Positions 9,456-18,047 of a stretch of DNA of 64,000 bases are shown here, in pieces; within the stretch, counting starts at the first letter, position 1; the number at the start of each line of letters is the position of its first letter. The position numbers were made by a program, and so were the translations under genes. The notes beneath the pieces are model-generated. The model had not been told where the DNA came from. It did not search any database and saw only the letters and a list, made by a program, of their open reading frames with translations. Source of the DNA: CAADGL01 sp964643885 (lineage in GTDB: Bacteria; Planctomycetota; Phycisphaerae; UBA1845; Fen-1342); the NCBI GenBank assembly GCA_964643885.1, contig CAZXUI010000014.1:7432-71431 (forward strand), written 5' to 3'.

Positions 9456-12400
9456 TCAACTCCGCGTTATGGTCTCGTCCAGGTTCAGGATGACGCTGGC
9501 CACCGTTGCCCACGCCGCCAGCTCGACTTCATCCAGCGATTCGTCGCGCGCGGATTCGCCCACACCCAGCAGCGCCTGCGCCGCGTCCTTGTTCTCCGCG
9601 TACCACGCGAGCTGCTCGTCCAGCACGGCCCGCAGCGCCGCAGATTCCGTCTCCTCCGGCGGCCGGGCCAGGGCCAGCTCAAACGCCAGCGCGAGCCGAT
9701 CGTGCGCACTGTCGCCTGCCTCGCGCATCAACCGCTCCGCCAGCTTTCGCGCCGCCTCCACGTAGGTCGGGTCGTTCATCAAGACCAGCGCCTGAAGCGG
9801 CGTATTCGTCCGCGGCCGGCGCACGACGCAGAATTCGCGGCTGGGCGCGTCGAAGATCGCCATCGCCGGCGGCGGCACCGACCGCTTGCGGAACGTGTAC
9901 AGGCTGCGGCGATAGAGCGCCTCGCCGTGGTCCTGCTTGTACACCTGCGCCGTCCACGTCGCACCCGTTGGATCGATCGCCACCTCTTCCCACAGGCCCG
10001 GCGGCTGATAGGGCCTCACGCTCGGCCCGCCGATCCGGTCCACCAGCAGCCCGCTGACCGCCAGCGCGTTGTCGCGCACCATCTCGGCCGACAGCCGCAG
10101 CCGCGGCGCCCGCGCCAGGAGCCGATTCTCCGGGTCGCGCTGTCGCAGCTCAGGCGTGACGCGCGACACCTGCCGGTACGTCGCGGAATGCACCATCAGC
10201 CGCAGAATGTGCCGCGTATCCCAGCCGCTGGACACGTACTCCGCCGCAAGCCAATCGAGCAGCTCAGGGTGGCTCGGCCACTCGCCCTGCGCCCCGAAAT
10301 CCTCCGAAGTCCGCACCAGCCCCGCCCCGAAGACCATCTGCCACAGCCGGTTCACCGCCACCCGTGCGGTCAGCGGATGCCCCGGGTCCACCAGCCAGCG
10401 CGCCAGCGCCAGCCGATTCGCCTCGCCCTCCGGCAGCGGCGGCAGCACCGCCGGCACGCCCGGCCGCACCTCGGGCCCGAGCTGGTCGTATTGCCCCTTC
10501 TTCAGAAAATACGTCTTGCGCGGCTCGGGCATCTCCGCCATCACCATCACCGACGGGATCGCCTTGCGCAGCTCCGCCAGCTCACCGCTCACGCGCCGCC
10601 GCCGCTCGGCCAGCTCCGCCCACTGAGGCATGTGCCGCTCGCGGAAATAGCCGCGCACGAGCCGCTGCTGCGCCTCGCTTCGCTCCTGGGCCGGCCGCTC
10701 GAGCACGCGCTGCATCGCCAGCGGCGGATCGATCGAATGATCGTCGCGCGGGTCGAAATAGAACGCGTACTCGCCGCCGTGGTTGACCACCTTCAGCAAA
10801 AGCGTGTTCACGCCCGCCTTCAGATTCAGCCGCACGAAATCCTGGTCGGGCGCGACCGGCCGCGCAGCGCGGTTCTCGTGCACCAGCTCGCCGTTCAGCC
10901 ACACCTTCACGCTGTCGTCGCTGCCCAGCGACACCCGCATCGGCCGCGCCGTCGGGGCCGTGATCGTGCGACAGAGGTACGTGGCCGTCACGCCGGCCGT
11001 CGGCAGCGCGTGCGGCTTGCCGTCCACGAACTCCGGCTGCTCGACCCACTTCAGCGACTCTTCCCCGTAGCTCGCCGACAGGTCGACCCCCGACGCCAGC
11101 GCCTGCTCCGGCCCGAAGGGCGTGTCGTGCGCTTCGGCCGCAGTCACCGCCTTGAACGGCCCGACCATGTGCCACGTGCTCTTCTTTGACGCCGCCAGGT
11201 GCGGCCGCTGCGACTCGCTCGTACACAGCGAGACCCGCACGCGCCCGATCGAATGCTGTTTGTAGACCGACTCGTGCCGCAGCCGGATCTTCAGCGCCGT
11301 GCCGCCCTCGAAGCCCACCGGCCGCTGCGGCACGAACACCGCGACGCGGTCCTCGCCGGTCATCCCCTCGCGCAGCACCGCCCAGCCCGTCTTCGCGTCG
11401 CCGTCGACTGCCGCGGTCACGTGAAACGTCGGCTGCGAGTGGTCCGCGTGCGCGGTGGCGAACTTCACCGGCTCTGCCGCGGCCGCATCCGCCAGCGGCG
11501 CCGCCTCCACCTCGAACTCCGTCAGCACGAAGTTGCCGTTCTCCGACCGCCCCGGCCCGCCGCCGCGCTCGTCGCCGGCCAGCGGCAGGCTCGCATCCGT
11601 CAGCGCTTCGACCCGAAAGCCCACAAACCCCCTCGCCTGCGTCAGCACGACGAACTCGTACACGTCCGTATCCGCCAGCCGCCCGCCCGCCAGATAGGAC
11701 CCGTCCGCCTGCCGCGTCAGCGTCGCTCCGCTCGTCGCGGCCGCCGAAAAGGGCTCGATCACGCGCCAGCGCTGCGACAATTCGCCGAACAGCTCGGCCT
11801 CCCACGCCGCCTGCTTCTCGTCCAGCTCCGGCGCCGGCCCGTACATCTCCTGCTCGACCTGCTCCAGGCTCTTCGCCAGCTCCGCCAGCTTGCCCTCCTG
11901 CTCAGGCAGCGGCGCCTCGATCAGCGGTACGGCGTTGCCGGTCTTGCCGTCGAGCCCCTCCTCCGGCACCGTGTTGAAGAAAGCATAGAGCTGGTAGAAC
12001 TCCTCCTGCGAGATCGGATCGTACTTGTGGTCGTGACACCGCGCACAGCCCACCGTCAGCCCCAGCCACACCGTCCCCGTCGTCGTGACGCGGTCCAGCA
12101 CGTACTCGACCTGGTATTCCTCCGGAATCGCCCCGCCCTCGAAGTTGATCATGTGATTGCGATGAAAGCCCGTCGCGATCCGCTGCGAGAGCGTCGGCTC
12201 CGGCAGCAGGTCCCCCGCGAGCTGCTCGATCGTGAACTGGTCGAACGGCATGTTGCGGTTGAAGGCCTCGATCACCCAGTCGCGCCACCGCCACATGTAC
12301 CGCTCGTTGTCGATGTGATAGCCGTTCGTGTCGCCATACCGCGCCGCGTCGAGCCACTCCATCGCCATCCGCTCGCCGTGATGCGGGTCGGCCAGCAGAC

Positions 12401-13157
12401 GATCCACCAGCCGCGCGTACGCATCCGGCCGCTCGTCCGACACGAATTCCGCCACCTGCTGCGGCGCCGGCGGCAGGCCCGTCAGATCGAAGCTCAGCCG
12501 CCGGATCAGCGTCCGCCGGTCCGCCTCCTCCGACGGCCGCAGGCCCTCCTGCTCGAGCCGCGCCAGAATGAACCGATCCACCTCGTTGCGGACCCAGCCG
12601 GAATCCCGCACGGCCGGCGGCTCCGGCCGCTGAACCGGCCGGAACGCCCAGTGCGTCTGGTACTCCGCCCCGCCGGCGATCCACCGCTCAAGCAGCTCGA
12701 TCTGCTCGGCCGAGAGGCGCTTCTCCGTTTCGGCCGGCGGCATGCGCCGGTCCGCATCCTCCTCCCGCACCCGCCGCAGCAGCAGGCTCGCGGCCGGATC
12801 GCCCGGCACAACGGCCGCCCGCCCGTCGCGGTCCGCCACCGCCCCCTCGCGCAGGTCCAGCCGCAGCTCCGCCTTCCGCGCGGCCGCGTCCGGGCCGTGG
12901 CAGGCGAAACAGTTCTCCGACAGAATCGGCCGGATGTCGCGGTCGTAGTCCACCCGCGGCTCGGCGGCGCTTTCCGCCGCGCCGGCCGGGGGCTTCGCGA
13001 TCACCGGTTCGGCCGCAACCGCAGCCGCGGCCAGAGCCTCTGATTCGGCCCGGGCATCATCCGGCCGGCTCGAATCACCGGGTGAAAAGGCGACCGCGAG
13101 CGAGAGCGGCACGACGACGAGCGCGCTGACGAGAGCTGTCTGGATGTTTATTCGCAT
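9456..13157 (-). CDS. Planctomycete cytochrome c protein PSCyt1-DUF1549-DUF1553 with inserted carbohydrate-binding-like region
   Basis: 1233 residues from ATG 13157, chosen because it opens with a signal peptide (RINIQTALVSALVVVPLSLA) and lies just behind a good promoter. Order: PSCyt1 heme domain (ILSENCFACHGPDA, then RRMPPAE) at about 65-170; DUF1549/PSCyt2 (FDLTGLPPAP, WLDAARYGDTNGYH) ending in a second heme-like motif CARCHDHKYDP; a middle stretch of ~350 residues with two jelly-roll-like segments, one with WHMVGPF and SLGSDDSVKVWLNGE; then DUF1553/PSD1 (NRLWQMVFGAGLVRT, HSATYRQ, NTPLQALVLMND). The middle segment resembles PA14-type or similar sugar-binding modules. It is probably periplasmic or surface-bound and tied to polysaccharide processing (inference). 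It is the first gene of the leftward cluster. Confidence 0.9.
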   Translation of the reverse strand: MRINIQTALVSALVVVPLSLAVAFSPGDSSRPDDARAESEALAAAAVAAEPVIAKPPAGAAESAAEPRVDYDRDIRPILSENCFACHGPDAAARKAELRLDLREGAVADRDGRAAVVPGDPAASLLLRRVREEDADRRMPPAETEKRLSAEQIELLERWIAGGAEYQTHWAFRPVQRPEPPAVRDSGWVRNEVDRFILARLEQEGLRPSEEADRRTLIRRLSFDLTGLPPAPQQVAEFVSDERPDAYARLVDRLLADPHHGERMAMEWLDAARYGDTNGYHIDNERYMWRWRDWVIEAFNRNMPFDQFTIEQLAGDLLPEPTLSQRIATGFHRNHMINFEGGAIPEEYQVEYVLDRVTTTGTVWLGLTVGCARCHDHKYDPISQEEFYQLYAFFNTVPEEGLDGKTGNAVPLIEAPLPEQEGKLAELAKSLEQVEQEMYGPAPELDEKQAAWEAELFGELSQRWRVIEPFSAAATSGATLTRQADGSYLAGGRLADTDVYEFVVLTQARGFVGFRVEALTDASLPLAGDERGGGPGRSENGNFVLTEFEVEAAPLADAAAAEPVKFATAHADHSQPTFHVTAAVDGDAKTGWAVLREGMTGEDRVAVFVPQRPVGFEGGTALKIRLRHESVYKQHSIGRVRVSLCTSESQRPHLAASKKSTWHMVGPFKAVTAAEAHDTPFGPEQALASGVDLSASYGEESLKWVEQPEFVDGKPHALPTAGVTATYLCRTITAPTARPMRVSLGSDDSVKVWLNGELVHENRAARPVAPDQDFVRLNLKAGVNTLLLKVVNHGGEYAFYFDPRDDHSIDPPLAMQRVLERPAQERSEAQQRLVRGYFRERHMPQWAELAERRRRVSGELAELRKAIPSVMVMAEMPEPRKTYFLKKGQYDQLGPEVRPGVPAVLPPLPEGEANRLALARWLVDPGHPLTARVAVNRLWQMVFGAGLVRTSEDFGAQGEWPSHPELLDWLAAEYVSSGWDTRHILRLMVHSATYRQVSRVTPELRQRDPENRLLARAPRLRLSAEMVRDNALAVSGLLVDRIGGPSVRPYQPPGLWEEVAIDPTGATWTAQVYKQDHGEALYRRSLYTFRKRSVPPPAMAIFDAPSREFCVVRRPRTNTPLQALVLMNDPTYVEAARKLAERLMREAGDSAHDRLALAFELALARPPEETESAALRAVLDEQLAWYAENKDAAQALLGVGESARDESLDEVELAAWATVASVILNLDETITRS

Positions 13158-13186
13158 GTCGGAAAGGCCCTTACGGGAACCCTTCC

Positions 13187-13215
13187 AGAATACCCGCGCA
13201 CGGCCCGCCGTCCAA
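13187..13215 (-). promoter_or_regulatory. Promoter of the PSCyt/DUF1501 cluster
   Basis: On the minus strand: TTGGAC (13215-13210), a 17-nt spacer and TATTCT (13192-13187). It lies 30 nt upstream of the ATG at 13157, which supports that start over a longer reading. Confidence 0.55.
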
Positions 13216-13353
13216 TCCCAACCGGCGGCATCCGGTGGGGCGGCCAATTTGCCCGACTCCTTGGTTGGAGCAGGCATCCTGCCCGGCTCCTTGGGTGGGG
13301 CAGTCCGCCGTGCCCGCGTGCGGGCCGGGCCGGTGTGCCCGCCGCTTGGGGTG

Positions 13354-13374
13354 GTACGGGCGTCTCGCCCGTAC
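13354..13374. repeat. Palindromic repeat, GTCTC-loop family
   Basis: Perfect 8-bp stem GTACGGGC / GCCCGTAC around GTCTC, the same core as the array at 7.6 kb. Just upstream, about 13268-13290, is a related short palindrome GCAGG-CAT-CCTGC. These fill most of the 13216-13460 spacer. Confidence 0.8.
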
Positions 13375-13482
13375 GTGGATCTCGAACTGCGCCCGGAAAC
13401 ACTGGATTTTGAGCCGAAGAATCACGCCGCTACGTCGTTATGATGGGAAGCTCAGGCAGGTTTCTAGGAGGGAGCAGGTCCG

Positions 13483-13848
13483 TTGGCAGTTATCGCGCTC
13501 GTCAGTGATCTCGTCTTCGGCTCGAAGATTTCCGCCACGGCCGCCGTGACGGGCACGCAGGTTCGCGTCTTCCGCTCGGCCAATGACATCCGCAACAACC
13601 TGGCCGACGCGGCCGGCCTGATTCTCGATTTGTCGCTCGACGAGCAGAGCGTGCTCGAGCTGGTTCGCGACGCGAAGGCGGCCCGCCCGGGACTTCACAT
13701 CGTCGGCTTTCTGCCGCACGTCGCCGTTGAGCTGGCCCGCGCCGCCCGCGAGGCGGGCGTCGACGAAGTCCTGCCCCGAAGCAAGTTCAGCGCCCACCTG
13801 GCCGACGTGCTTACGCGACTCGCACGCCCCCAACCCGACGGTGCGTAG
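13483..13848 (+). CDS. Response-regulator receiver-like protein
   Basis: 121 residues from a TTG start at 13483, chosen because AGGAGG lies 11 nt before it. The predicted alternating beta/alpha pattern resembles a CheY-like receiver: Asp after strand 1 (LVSDLVF), LILDLSLDE at the phospho-Asp position, HIVGFLPH at strand 4 and a Lys in LPRSKF at strand 5. The acidic pair is reduced to one residue, so phosphorylation is uncertain. It stands alone, with no kinase or output domain nearby. I do not recognise a named family. Confidence 0.65.
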   Translation: MAVIALVSDLVFGSKISATAAVTGTQVRVFRSANDIRNNLADAAGLILDLSLDEQSVLELVRDAKAARPGLHIVGFLPHVAVELARAAREAGVDEVLPRSKFSAHLADVLTRLARPQPDGA

Positions 13849-13975
13849 CGGGCAATCCCTCTCTGCCTGAGTGACGCTGCATCGGCGCCACTGCTCTTGA
13901 GCCGTGGCCCTACAATTCAACCTTCCCCCACTACACTCCGCTGCGAGGCTCGACCCGCCGTGCCCGGTCGGCGTT

Positions 13976-14821
13976 CTACGGACACCCCACGCCGTAATTG
14001 CCCAGCAGGATCACCAAATCGCCGAACCCGGTCGACCCGTCCCCGTCGACGTCGCCCACGCACGATCCGCCCGTGCAGCCGTAATCACCCAGCAGGATCA
14101 CGAGGTCCGCGAACCCGACGCAGCCGTCGCCGTCCAGATCGCCCGGCACATCCTCCATCGTCGCCGCCGTCGCCACCACGCCGCCGTTGAGTGCGATCAC
14201 GAACGTCACACCCGAGATCTCGAACTCCTGCTCGATCATCACCGGGATGCTCAGCGTCACCGTCGTGCCGTCATCGACCACCGTGCCGGCGAAATCCGCG
14301 TCGAAAGGCGGCAGCGAAACGAGCTCGACACTGCCCGAGCCGATCGAACCGCCCAGAATCCCCGTCCCCACGTAATTCAGCGTCCCCAGCGCCTGCACCA
14401 GGTTGTCCACCTGAACGAACGACCCATCGGCCGCCACCGTCGTCTCCGGACCGGCCAGACCGTTATTATCGTCGATCCGCAGCGCGATGTTGTCACCCGT
14501 CGCCACGACACCGCCCAGGAACGGCTGCGTCAGGTCGATGTTGATCTGCTCGAGCACGTCCAGCGCCAGCCCCGTGATGTGAATCGTGTCGAACGGCCCC
14601 GAGCTGGGCGTGAGCGTCGCATGTATCGTTCCGCCCACCTGCGACGAATCCGAATCGCTCGTTCCCAGTCCATCAACACGAAGCGTCACTGTCGATCGGT
14701 TCGGGTCGACAGTCAGCACGTAGTCGGCCGCTCGCGCCATGCCCGCCGCCGACAAAAACCCCAGCACCGCCACACCGATCCGGCACACCGCCGCCGAGCC
14801 CAGACACCCGCAGGAATTCAT
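13976..14821 (-). CDS. Secreted protein with C-terminal dockerin-like repeats
   Basis: 281 residues from ATG 14821, supported by a strong GAGGAGGAG ribosome site just upstream. The signal peptide ends near AAGMARA. The middle 200 residues are beta-rich, low in charge and unidentified. The C-terminus carries two calcium-loop repeats (GDLDGDGCVGFADLVILLG and GDVDGDGSTGFGDLVILLG), the dockerin type I pattern widespread on Planctomycete exported proteins. There it may act as an anchoring or sorting tail rather than binding a cellulosome. Function of the body is unknown. Confidence 0.8.
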   Translation of the reverse strand: MNSCGCLGSAAVCRIGVAVLGFLSAAGMARAADYVLTVDPNRSTVTLRVDGLGTSDSDSSQVGGTIHATLTPSSGPFDTIHITGLALDVLEQINIDLTQPFLGGVVATGDNIALRIDDNNGLAGPETTVAADGSFVQVDNLVQALGTLNYVGTGILGGSIGSGSVELVSLPPFDADFAGTVVDDGTTVTLSIPVMIEQEFEISGVTFVIALNGGVVATAATMEDVPGDLDGDGCVGFADLVILLGDYGCTGGSCVGDVDGDGSTGFGDLVILLGNYGVGCP

Positions 14822-14929
14822 CGCTCTCTCCTCCTCAGGACAGGTCGCAAACACCGAAATGCGTCAGCCACAGCATCGAGCCTAGCCGCTCGCGCCGGCC
14901 GATTCAATCCTCAAGTCTCTACCCAGTGG

Positions 14930-14949
14930 GGCGGGCCTCTGTGCCCGCC
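14930..14949. repeat. Palindromic repeat, CTCTGT loop
   Basis: GGCGGGC-CTCTGT-GCCCGCC: a perfect 7-bp stem just before the stop of the aromatic-biosynthesis fusion gene. It has the same design as the GTCTC-loop repeats, with a different stem. It might also act in 3'-end formation. Confidence 0.6.
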
Positions 14950-14954
14950 TCGCG

Positions 14955-17042
14955 TCAGTGCTTCTCGCCAGCCGCCTCCGCCACCCGCCCCAGCAACACG
15001 TGCACCCGGTCCATCAACCGCGCAAACGTGTCGAACTTCAGCGCCTGGGGCCCGTCGCTCAGCGCCTTCTCCGGCTCCGGGTGAATCTCCACCATCACCC
15101 CGTGCGCCCCGCACGCCAGGGCCGCTTCCGTCAGCGGCGAGACCCACCGCCACGTCCCCGCCGCGTGCGACGGATCCACGATGATCGGCAGATGCGTCCG
15201 CTCCCGCACCACCGGGATCGCGCTCAGGTCCAGCGTGTTCCGCGTCGCCGTCTCGAACGTGCGAATCCCCCGCTCGCACAGTATCACCTGCTGGTTCCCG
15301 TGCGCCAGAATGTACTCGGCCGCCCCGAGCCACTCGTCCACGCTGGCCATCATCCCGCGCTTGAAAAGGATCGGCCGATCGACGTTTCCCAGCTCCTTGA
15401 GCAAGGCGAAGTTCTGCATGTTCCGCGCGCCGATCTGGATGATGTCCGCCTTCCGGGCCACCTTCTCGATGTCGGCCGGATGCAGCACCTCCGTCACGAT
15501 CGGCAGCCCGTACGCCCGCCCCGCCTCCTCCAGCCACTCCAGCGCGTCGTAGCCGTGCCCCTGGAACGCATACGGACTCGTCCGCGGCTTGAAGCATCCG
15601 CCCCGCAGCAGCTCGCCGCCGCACTCCTTGACGACCCGCGCACAGGTCATGATCTGCTCGCGCGACTCGACGCTGCACGGCCCGGCGATCACCACCGGCC
15701 GCGGCCCGCCGATCACCACCGGCCCGACCCGAATCTGCGTGTCCTCCATCCGCCGCGCCCGCGACACCAGCTTGTACGGCGCCTTCTCCAGCATCTGCAT
15801 GATCGACGCCGGCACCGGCTTGCACCCCTCCGGCTCGACCACCGCGGCCGCCGCCGCCTCCGCAACCGCCCGCCGCCGCGGCTCGGCCGGCTGCGCCTCG
15901 CGGGCCGTCCGCGACGGATAGCTGCCCAGCACCTTCAGAAAGCTCGTCCGGCTGGCCAGCTCGCGCAATGCCGCATCGACGTCCGCAGCACCGATGTTGC
16001 CCTCGAAATCCACGTAGAACAGGTATTCCCAGGGCGCGTTCGGCCGCGGCCGCGACTCGAGCTTGGTCAGGTTCAGTTCATGCGCGTGGAAGATGTTCAG
16101 GCAGTTCAGCAGTGCGCCTTCTTCGTGCCGCGTCGCGAAGATCAGCGACGTCTTGCAGGGCACGCGCCCGTCATAGGCCACCGGCGCGGCCGCCACCACC
16201 ACGAAGCGGGTGAAGTTCTCCTTCTGGTTGGCGATGTCGCGCTTGATCACGTGCAGGCCGTACAGCCGGGCCGCCTCCTCGCTCGCGATCGCCGCCTCGG
16301 AGAGGTTCTGCTCCTCGCGAATCCGCTGTGCCGCCATCGCCGTGTCCTTGAAGGACTCGACGTGGCAGTGCGTCAGCGTGCTCAGGAACTCGCTGCACTG
16401 CGTCAGCGCCTGCGGATGCGAATACACCCGCCGGATCGCCGACACCGGGACCGGCTCCAGCGCCAGCAGGCAGTGCTCGACCCGCTGAATCTCCTCGCCC
16501 ACCAGCGCCAGGTTCATCCGCGCCAGCAGGTCATACGCCTCGTTGATCGAGCCGGCCGTCGTATTCTCGATCGGCAGCATCGCGTAATCGAGCGCCCCGT
16601 CGCGCACCGCCTCCAGCATCTCGCGGAACGTGTCATAGCCGCGATACTCGACCCGCGCCCCGCGGGCCCCGAAATGCCGGCTCGCCGCCAGGTGGCTGTA
16701 CGCCCCCTCCGTCCCCTGGAACCCGACCGTGATCACCCGCTCGGCCGAGCGCTGCGGATTCTTGGCCTGCGCCAGCAGCTCCTGCTGCATGCGCAGCGAC
16801 TGGTCCAGGATCTCGCGGAAGACGCGCGTCACGAAATAGCCGTCCAGGCCGGCCGCCCGGCCGCGCTCGGCCAGCGCCGCCAGCAGTTCCTCCTCGCGCC
16901 CGAGGTCGCGCAGCCCGCCCGTCTCTGACAGCTTGGACTGCCCGATCTGCGAGACGATCGCCAGGCGCTTGACCAGCGCATCGACGATGCACGCATCGAC
17001 CTCGTCCAGCACCCGCCGCAACTCACCGATCTGTTCGCTCAC
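14955..17042 (-). CDS. pheA-aroF: Chorismate mutase - prephenate dehydratase - ACT - DAHP synthase fusion
   Basis: 695 residues from GTG 17042, which has GAGGGC about 9 nt upstream. The upstream ATG at 17096 lies inside a repeat and is less likely. Order: AroQ-type chorismate mutase (LRRVLDEVDACIVDALVKR, about 5-85); prephenate dehydratase (VGFQGTEGAYSH, IENTTAGSINE, NFTRF, about 105-285); ACT regulatory domain (GALLNCLNIF, LTKLESRP, about 290-375); a ~60-residue Ala/Arg linker; type I-beta DAHP synthase (IAGPCSVESREQI, GCFKPRTSPYAFQG, RGMMAS, ERGIRTFE, VDPSHAAGTW, about 440-690). It thus joins the first step of the shikimate pathway to the two steps that make phenylpyruvate. The single ACT domain could let phenylalanine inhibit both ends (inference). 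All key motifs are intact. Confidence 0.93.
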   Translation of the reverse strand: MSEQIGELRRVLDEVDACIVDALVKRLAIVSQIGQSKLSETGGLRDLGREEELLAALAERGRAAGLDGYFVTRVFREILDQSLRMQQELLAQAKNPQRSAERVITVGFQGTEGAYSHLAASRHFGARGARVEYRGYDTFREMLEAVRDGALDYAMLPIENTTAGSINEAYDLLARMNLALVGEEIQRVEHCLLALEPVPVSAIRRVYSHPQALTQCSEFLSTLTHCHVESFKDTAMAAQRIREEQNLSEAAIASEEAARLYGLHVIKRDIANQKENFTRFVVVAAAPVAYDGRVPCKTSLIFATRHEEGALLNCLNIFHAHELNLTKLESRPRPNAPWEYLFYVDFEGNIGAADVDAALRELASRTSFLKVLGSYPSRTAREAQPAEPRRRAVAEAAAAAVVEPEGCKPVPASIMQMLEKAPYKLVSRARRMEDTQIRVGPVVIGGPRPVVIAGPCSVESREQIMTCARVVKECGGELLRGGCFKPRTSPYAFQGHGYDALEWLEEAGRAYGLPIVTEVLHPADIEKVARKADIIQIGARNMQNFALLKELGNVDRPILFKRGMMASVDEWLGAAEYILAHGNQQVILCERGIRTFETATRNTLDLSAIPVVRERTHLPIIVDPSHAAGTWRWVSPLTEAALACGAHGVMVEIHPEPEKALSDGPQALKFDTFARLMDRVHVLLGRVAEAAGEKH

Positions 17043-17092
17043 AAACCTGCCCTCAACACCCTGTCGGGTGGCATGCTCTCGCCTGTTGGGTG

Positions 17093-17121
17093 GCATGCTC
17101 TCGCCGAAGGCGTGAGCATGC
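17093..17121. repeat. Long hairpin with GCATGCTC arms
   Basis: GCATGCTCTCGCC-GAA-GGCGTGAGCATGC is a 13-bp inverted repeat with one mismatch. The left arm is also present as a direct copy about 23 bp upstream. It lies just 5' of the aromatic fusion gene and just before the 57-bp tandem array. Confidence 0.65.
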
Positions 17122-17200
17122 TTTGCCGCTCCGCGAATCGGAGACCGGCCCCTGGCCGGTCACTGGGCGACAGGTCTCCGACCGGTCGCGAAAATGGGGG

Positions 17201-17443
17201 ACCGGTCTCTGACCGGTCGCTGGGGGACCGGTCTCTGACCGGTCACTGGGCGACGGGTCTCCGACCTGTCGCGAAAATGGGGGACCGGTCTCTGACCGGT
17301 CACTGGGCGACAGGTCTCCGACCTGTCGCGAAAATGGGGGACCGGTCTCTGACCGGTCGCTGGGCGACAGGTCTCCGACCTGTCGCGAAAATGGGGGACC
17401 GGTCTCTGACCGGTCGCTGGGCGACAGGTCTCCGACCTGTCGC
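17201..17443. repeat. 57-bp tandem repeat array made of two alternating palindromes
   Basis: ACCGGTCTCT recurs at 17227, 17284, 17341 and 17398, exactly 57 bp apart, with a leading partial copy at 17201 and degenerate copies back to about 17144. Each unit holds two 17-nt stem-loops: ACCGGT-CTCTG-ACCGGT and ACAGGT-CTCCG-ACCTGT, joined by a CGCGAAAATGGG linker. Both strands are open across it because 57 is 19 codons, which creates false ORFs. Confidence 0.9.
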
Positions 17444-17473
17444 TCTCCTGCCCGCCAGGGCTAACGACCATAG

Positions 17474-17493
17474 CCGGTGGCTTCAGCCACCGG
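17474..17493. repeat. Perfect palindrome next to the 57-bp array
   Basis: CCGGTGGCT-TC-AGCCACCGG: a 9-bp perfect stem directly after the tandem array. The following stretch, 17494-18047, contains no gene, RNA or repeat that I can support. Confidence 0.6.
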
Positions 17494-18047
17494 AACCCTC
17501 ATCCCCCTACGTCGTCCGTGGGGCCTTCGTCTCGGATCACGGCACAAAAAGGGCCCAACCCGCACGGCATTCTTATCCACGATGGCAAACGGTCCGATCG
17601 CGTCGTCCTGGTGCGAGATTCCCATCAACCCAAATGCGGGCCCGCCGCAGGTCCACCCATCCGCACTGCTCGCAGGAACGTGCGTTCACGCCTCGCCGGC
17701 CGGCGCGAACAAGTCCCGCCGACGGCCTGACCGGCCCAGCCCAACCATCCCCCGCTCTCCTCGGCCATTATACGCCCCCGAGTGAGCCCATTGCGAACAC
17801 GCGGCAAACAGCCCGAAAGCCCGTCCGAGTAACGCTCGACCGCGCTCCCGCCCGTAAGTTACACCACCTGTTTATTGGACTCGTGACGTACTCACTACGG
17901 GTGCCCCCCCCGCGCCGGCCCACCTTCCTGAACTCTCAGATTGCAGGTCTGGAATCTCATATCTCTGTTCTCGAATCCTGGCGTCCCCGCCGCGCCGAGC
18001 CGACGCCCCCGTTCCCCCCTCCCCATCCCCCAGCTACCATCCTCCCC

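Noticed and set aside
17201..17443. CRISPR array
   Set aside because: The units are contiguous with no unique spacers and no cas genes nearby. They are tandem palindromes. The same holds for the 31-bp units at 7586-7711.
17073..18047. Upstream extension of mutM through the 57-bp repeats, with a 19-residue repeated peptide
   Set aside because: MutM needs Pro at position 2 from ATG 18048. The array is open on both strands only because 57 is a multiple of three.
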